Positions 4,545 through 5,262 of a DNA stretch of 5,262 bases are shown piece by piece. The translations under genes and the position numbers were made by a program. Positions within the stretch are counted from its first letter, which is position 1. Each line of letters opens with the position of its first letter. The stretch spans positions 1 to 5,262 of the forward strand of contig CAMLXE010000146.1 in NCBI GenBank assembly GCA_946490455.1, given 5' to 3'. The notes under the pieces were generated by a model. It was not told the origin of the DNA and made no database searches. It saw only the letters and a program-made list of their open reading frames with translations. Source of the stretch: an uncultured Desulfovibrio sp. (GTDB taxonomy: Bacteria; Desulfobacterota; Desulfovibrionia; Desulfovibrionales; Desulfovibrionaceae).

Positions 4545-5051
4545 ATGGAAAATTACGTTGCCAACGTCATTCCGCATTTGCAGCAATGGTGGCCCGTCAT
4601 CATCCGGCTTGCCTATCTCATCGGCATTGTCTTTGCCGTTGTCTCCCTTGTTCAGGCCGTCAGCCGGAAACAACGCTTCAACCGCTCCACGGCGGTCTGG
4701 AGCTTCATCTGTGCCGTTCTGCTGCTGAATCTTCCCGCGCTCATGGATTCTCTGTCCATGACTGTTTTCAACCAAAGCTCGGAACAGGCCCTGAGCTACA
4801 GCCCGCCTTCGTCCCCCGGTTCCATCTACATCCAGTTCGCCGTGTACGCCATTGCCTCCATCGGCGTCATCGGCATTGCGCGGGGGCTGTGTCTCATACG
4901 CGACACGCCGAATCAGAGCATGAATTTCAGCCGGGGCCTTGTCCATCTGTTCGGAGGCATTCTCGCGGTCAACCTTGTCACTTTCCTGCGCGGCCTGGGG
5001 GCCACGGTAGGCGGTGACGTGCAAACATACATCGCCAACATCATTGGCTGA
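4545..5051 (+). CDS. traQ: DotE/IcmC/TraQ-like inner-membrane protein, 168 aa
   Basis: A small integral membrane protein with four predicted membrane segments: about 17-39 (IIRLAYLIGIVFAVVSLVQA), 50-70, 94-118 and 131-153. The last one contains HLFGGILAVNLV, which resembles the conserved C-terminal segment of IcmC/DotE proteins. The position directly after dotG and directly before an IcmD-like gene is the same as in Legionella icmC-icmD and IncI traQ-traR. Its exact job in the secretion system is not known; IcmC and IcmD are small inner-membrane parts of the apparatus. AGGTGA at 4535-4540, which includes the dotG stop, serves as a close ribosome binding site 4 nt before the ATG, indicating coupling. 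The assignment depends on topology, one motif and gene order. Confidence 0.75.
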   Translation: MENYVANVIPHLQQWWPVIIRLAYLIGIVFAVVSLVQAVSRKQRFNRSTAVWSFICAVLLLNLPALMDSLSMTVFNQSSEQALSYSPPSSPGSIYIQFAVYAIASIGVIGIARGLCLIRDTPNQSMNFSRGLVHLFGGILAVNLVTFLRGLGATVGGDVQTYIANIIG

Positions 5052-5065
5052 GAACGGAGGACTCT

Positions 5066-5262
5066 ATGAACTTCATCAATCATCAGCTCTCCATTTCCCC
5101 GCTGCGCTGGACTGCCGCCGTTATCGGTGTCGCCGCCGTCTGGTTCCTCATGCCTGAGATTGTCCAGGCTGCCGTCACCTTCGGAGAAATCGGCGAAAAT
5201 GTGGCGGAAAACGCCAAAGGCGTCGCCAAGGGCGTCACCCTTGCCGGATACGCCTCCGGTGC
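5066..5262 (+). CDS. traR: DotP/IcmD/TraR-like membrane protein, N-terminal part
   Basis: An open frame starts at ATG 5066 and runs off the window after 65 codons, so the 3' end is missing. CGGAGGA (5055-5061) sits 4 nt before the start. Residues about 16-36 (WTAAVIGVAAVWFLMPEIVQA) look like a signal peptide or first membrane anchor. After it comes TFGEIGENVAENAKGVAKGV followed by TLAGYASG, resembling the 'small amphipathic helix then TAGYVAG' arrangement in IcmD/DotP and TraR. These are small inner-membrane proteins encoded beside IcmC and before the IcmB/DotO ATPase region in related systems. The assignment is supported mostly by gene order. Confidence 0.7.
   Translation, partial: MNFINHQLSISPLRWTAAVIGVAAVWFLMPEIVQAAVTFGEIGENVAENAKGVAKGVTLAGYASG

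Noticed and set aside
1..5262. CRISPR array, rRNA or insertion sequence
   Set aside because: No regularly spaced repeats of the right size, no rRNA-like segments and no transposase or IS terminal repeats were seen.

Overview
This window looks like one edge of an integrated conjugative element. The boundary is a 3' half of a tRNA-Glu gene on the minus strand (570-613). The full tRNA would be rebuilt at the other, unseen end, and the fragment left here is followed on the minus strand by a strong intrinsic terminator. That geometry puts the original chromosome at the left (1 to about 606) and the mobile element at the right (about 613 to 5262 and beyond). The organism is a proteobacterium of moderately high GC. 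The IncI / Dot-Icm type of secretion genes and the codon choice would suit the Desulfovibrionaceae or relatives, but this is a weak inference because no taxonomic marker gene is present.

Left flank (1-606): a C11-containing hairpin (40-82), a small minus-strand gene for a 61-residue charged hypothetical protein (350-165) with its own plausible promoter, ribosome binding site and terminator, then the tRNA terminator and the tRNA-Glu fragment.

Element edge (613-1300): about 690 bases with no convincing protein gene. It holds repeats that could be integrase sites (602-617, 699-720). It also holds a compact control region with a strong minus-strand promoter reading a roughly 70-nt RNA into a textbook intrinsic terminator (about 1217-1147), and an 8-bp operator-like inverted repeat (1229-1261) placed between that RNA and the first element gene.

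Element genes (1301-5262, all plus strand, gaps of 4 to 14 nt): a 372-residue winged-helix protein with the general build of phage/plasmid replication initiators; a DotH/IcmK/TraN outer-membrane core protein; a short DotG/IcmE/TraO VirB10-like channel protein; a four-segment inner-membrane DotE/IcmC/TraQ-like protein; and the start of a DotP/IcmD/TraR-like protein cut by the window end. Together they form the head of a type IVB (MPF-I) conjugation operon. The replication-like gene sits in first place, with its stop codon inside the ribosome binding site of dotH, so DNA replication or regulation and assembly of the mating channel are probably expressed from one transcript. The most unusual parts are the putative small RNA with its shared control region, the in-frame A AAA AAC slippery heptamer between the two halves of the replication-like gene, and the reduced gene order (no dotI directly before dotH and no dotF/icmG between dotG and dotE).
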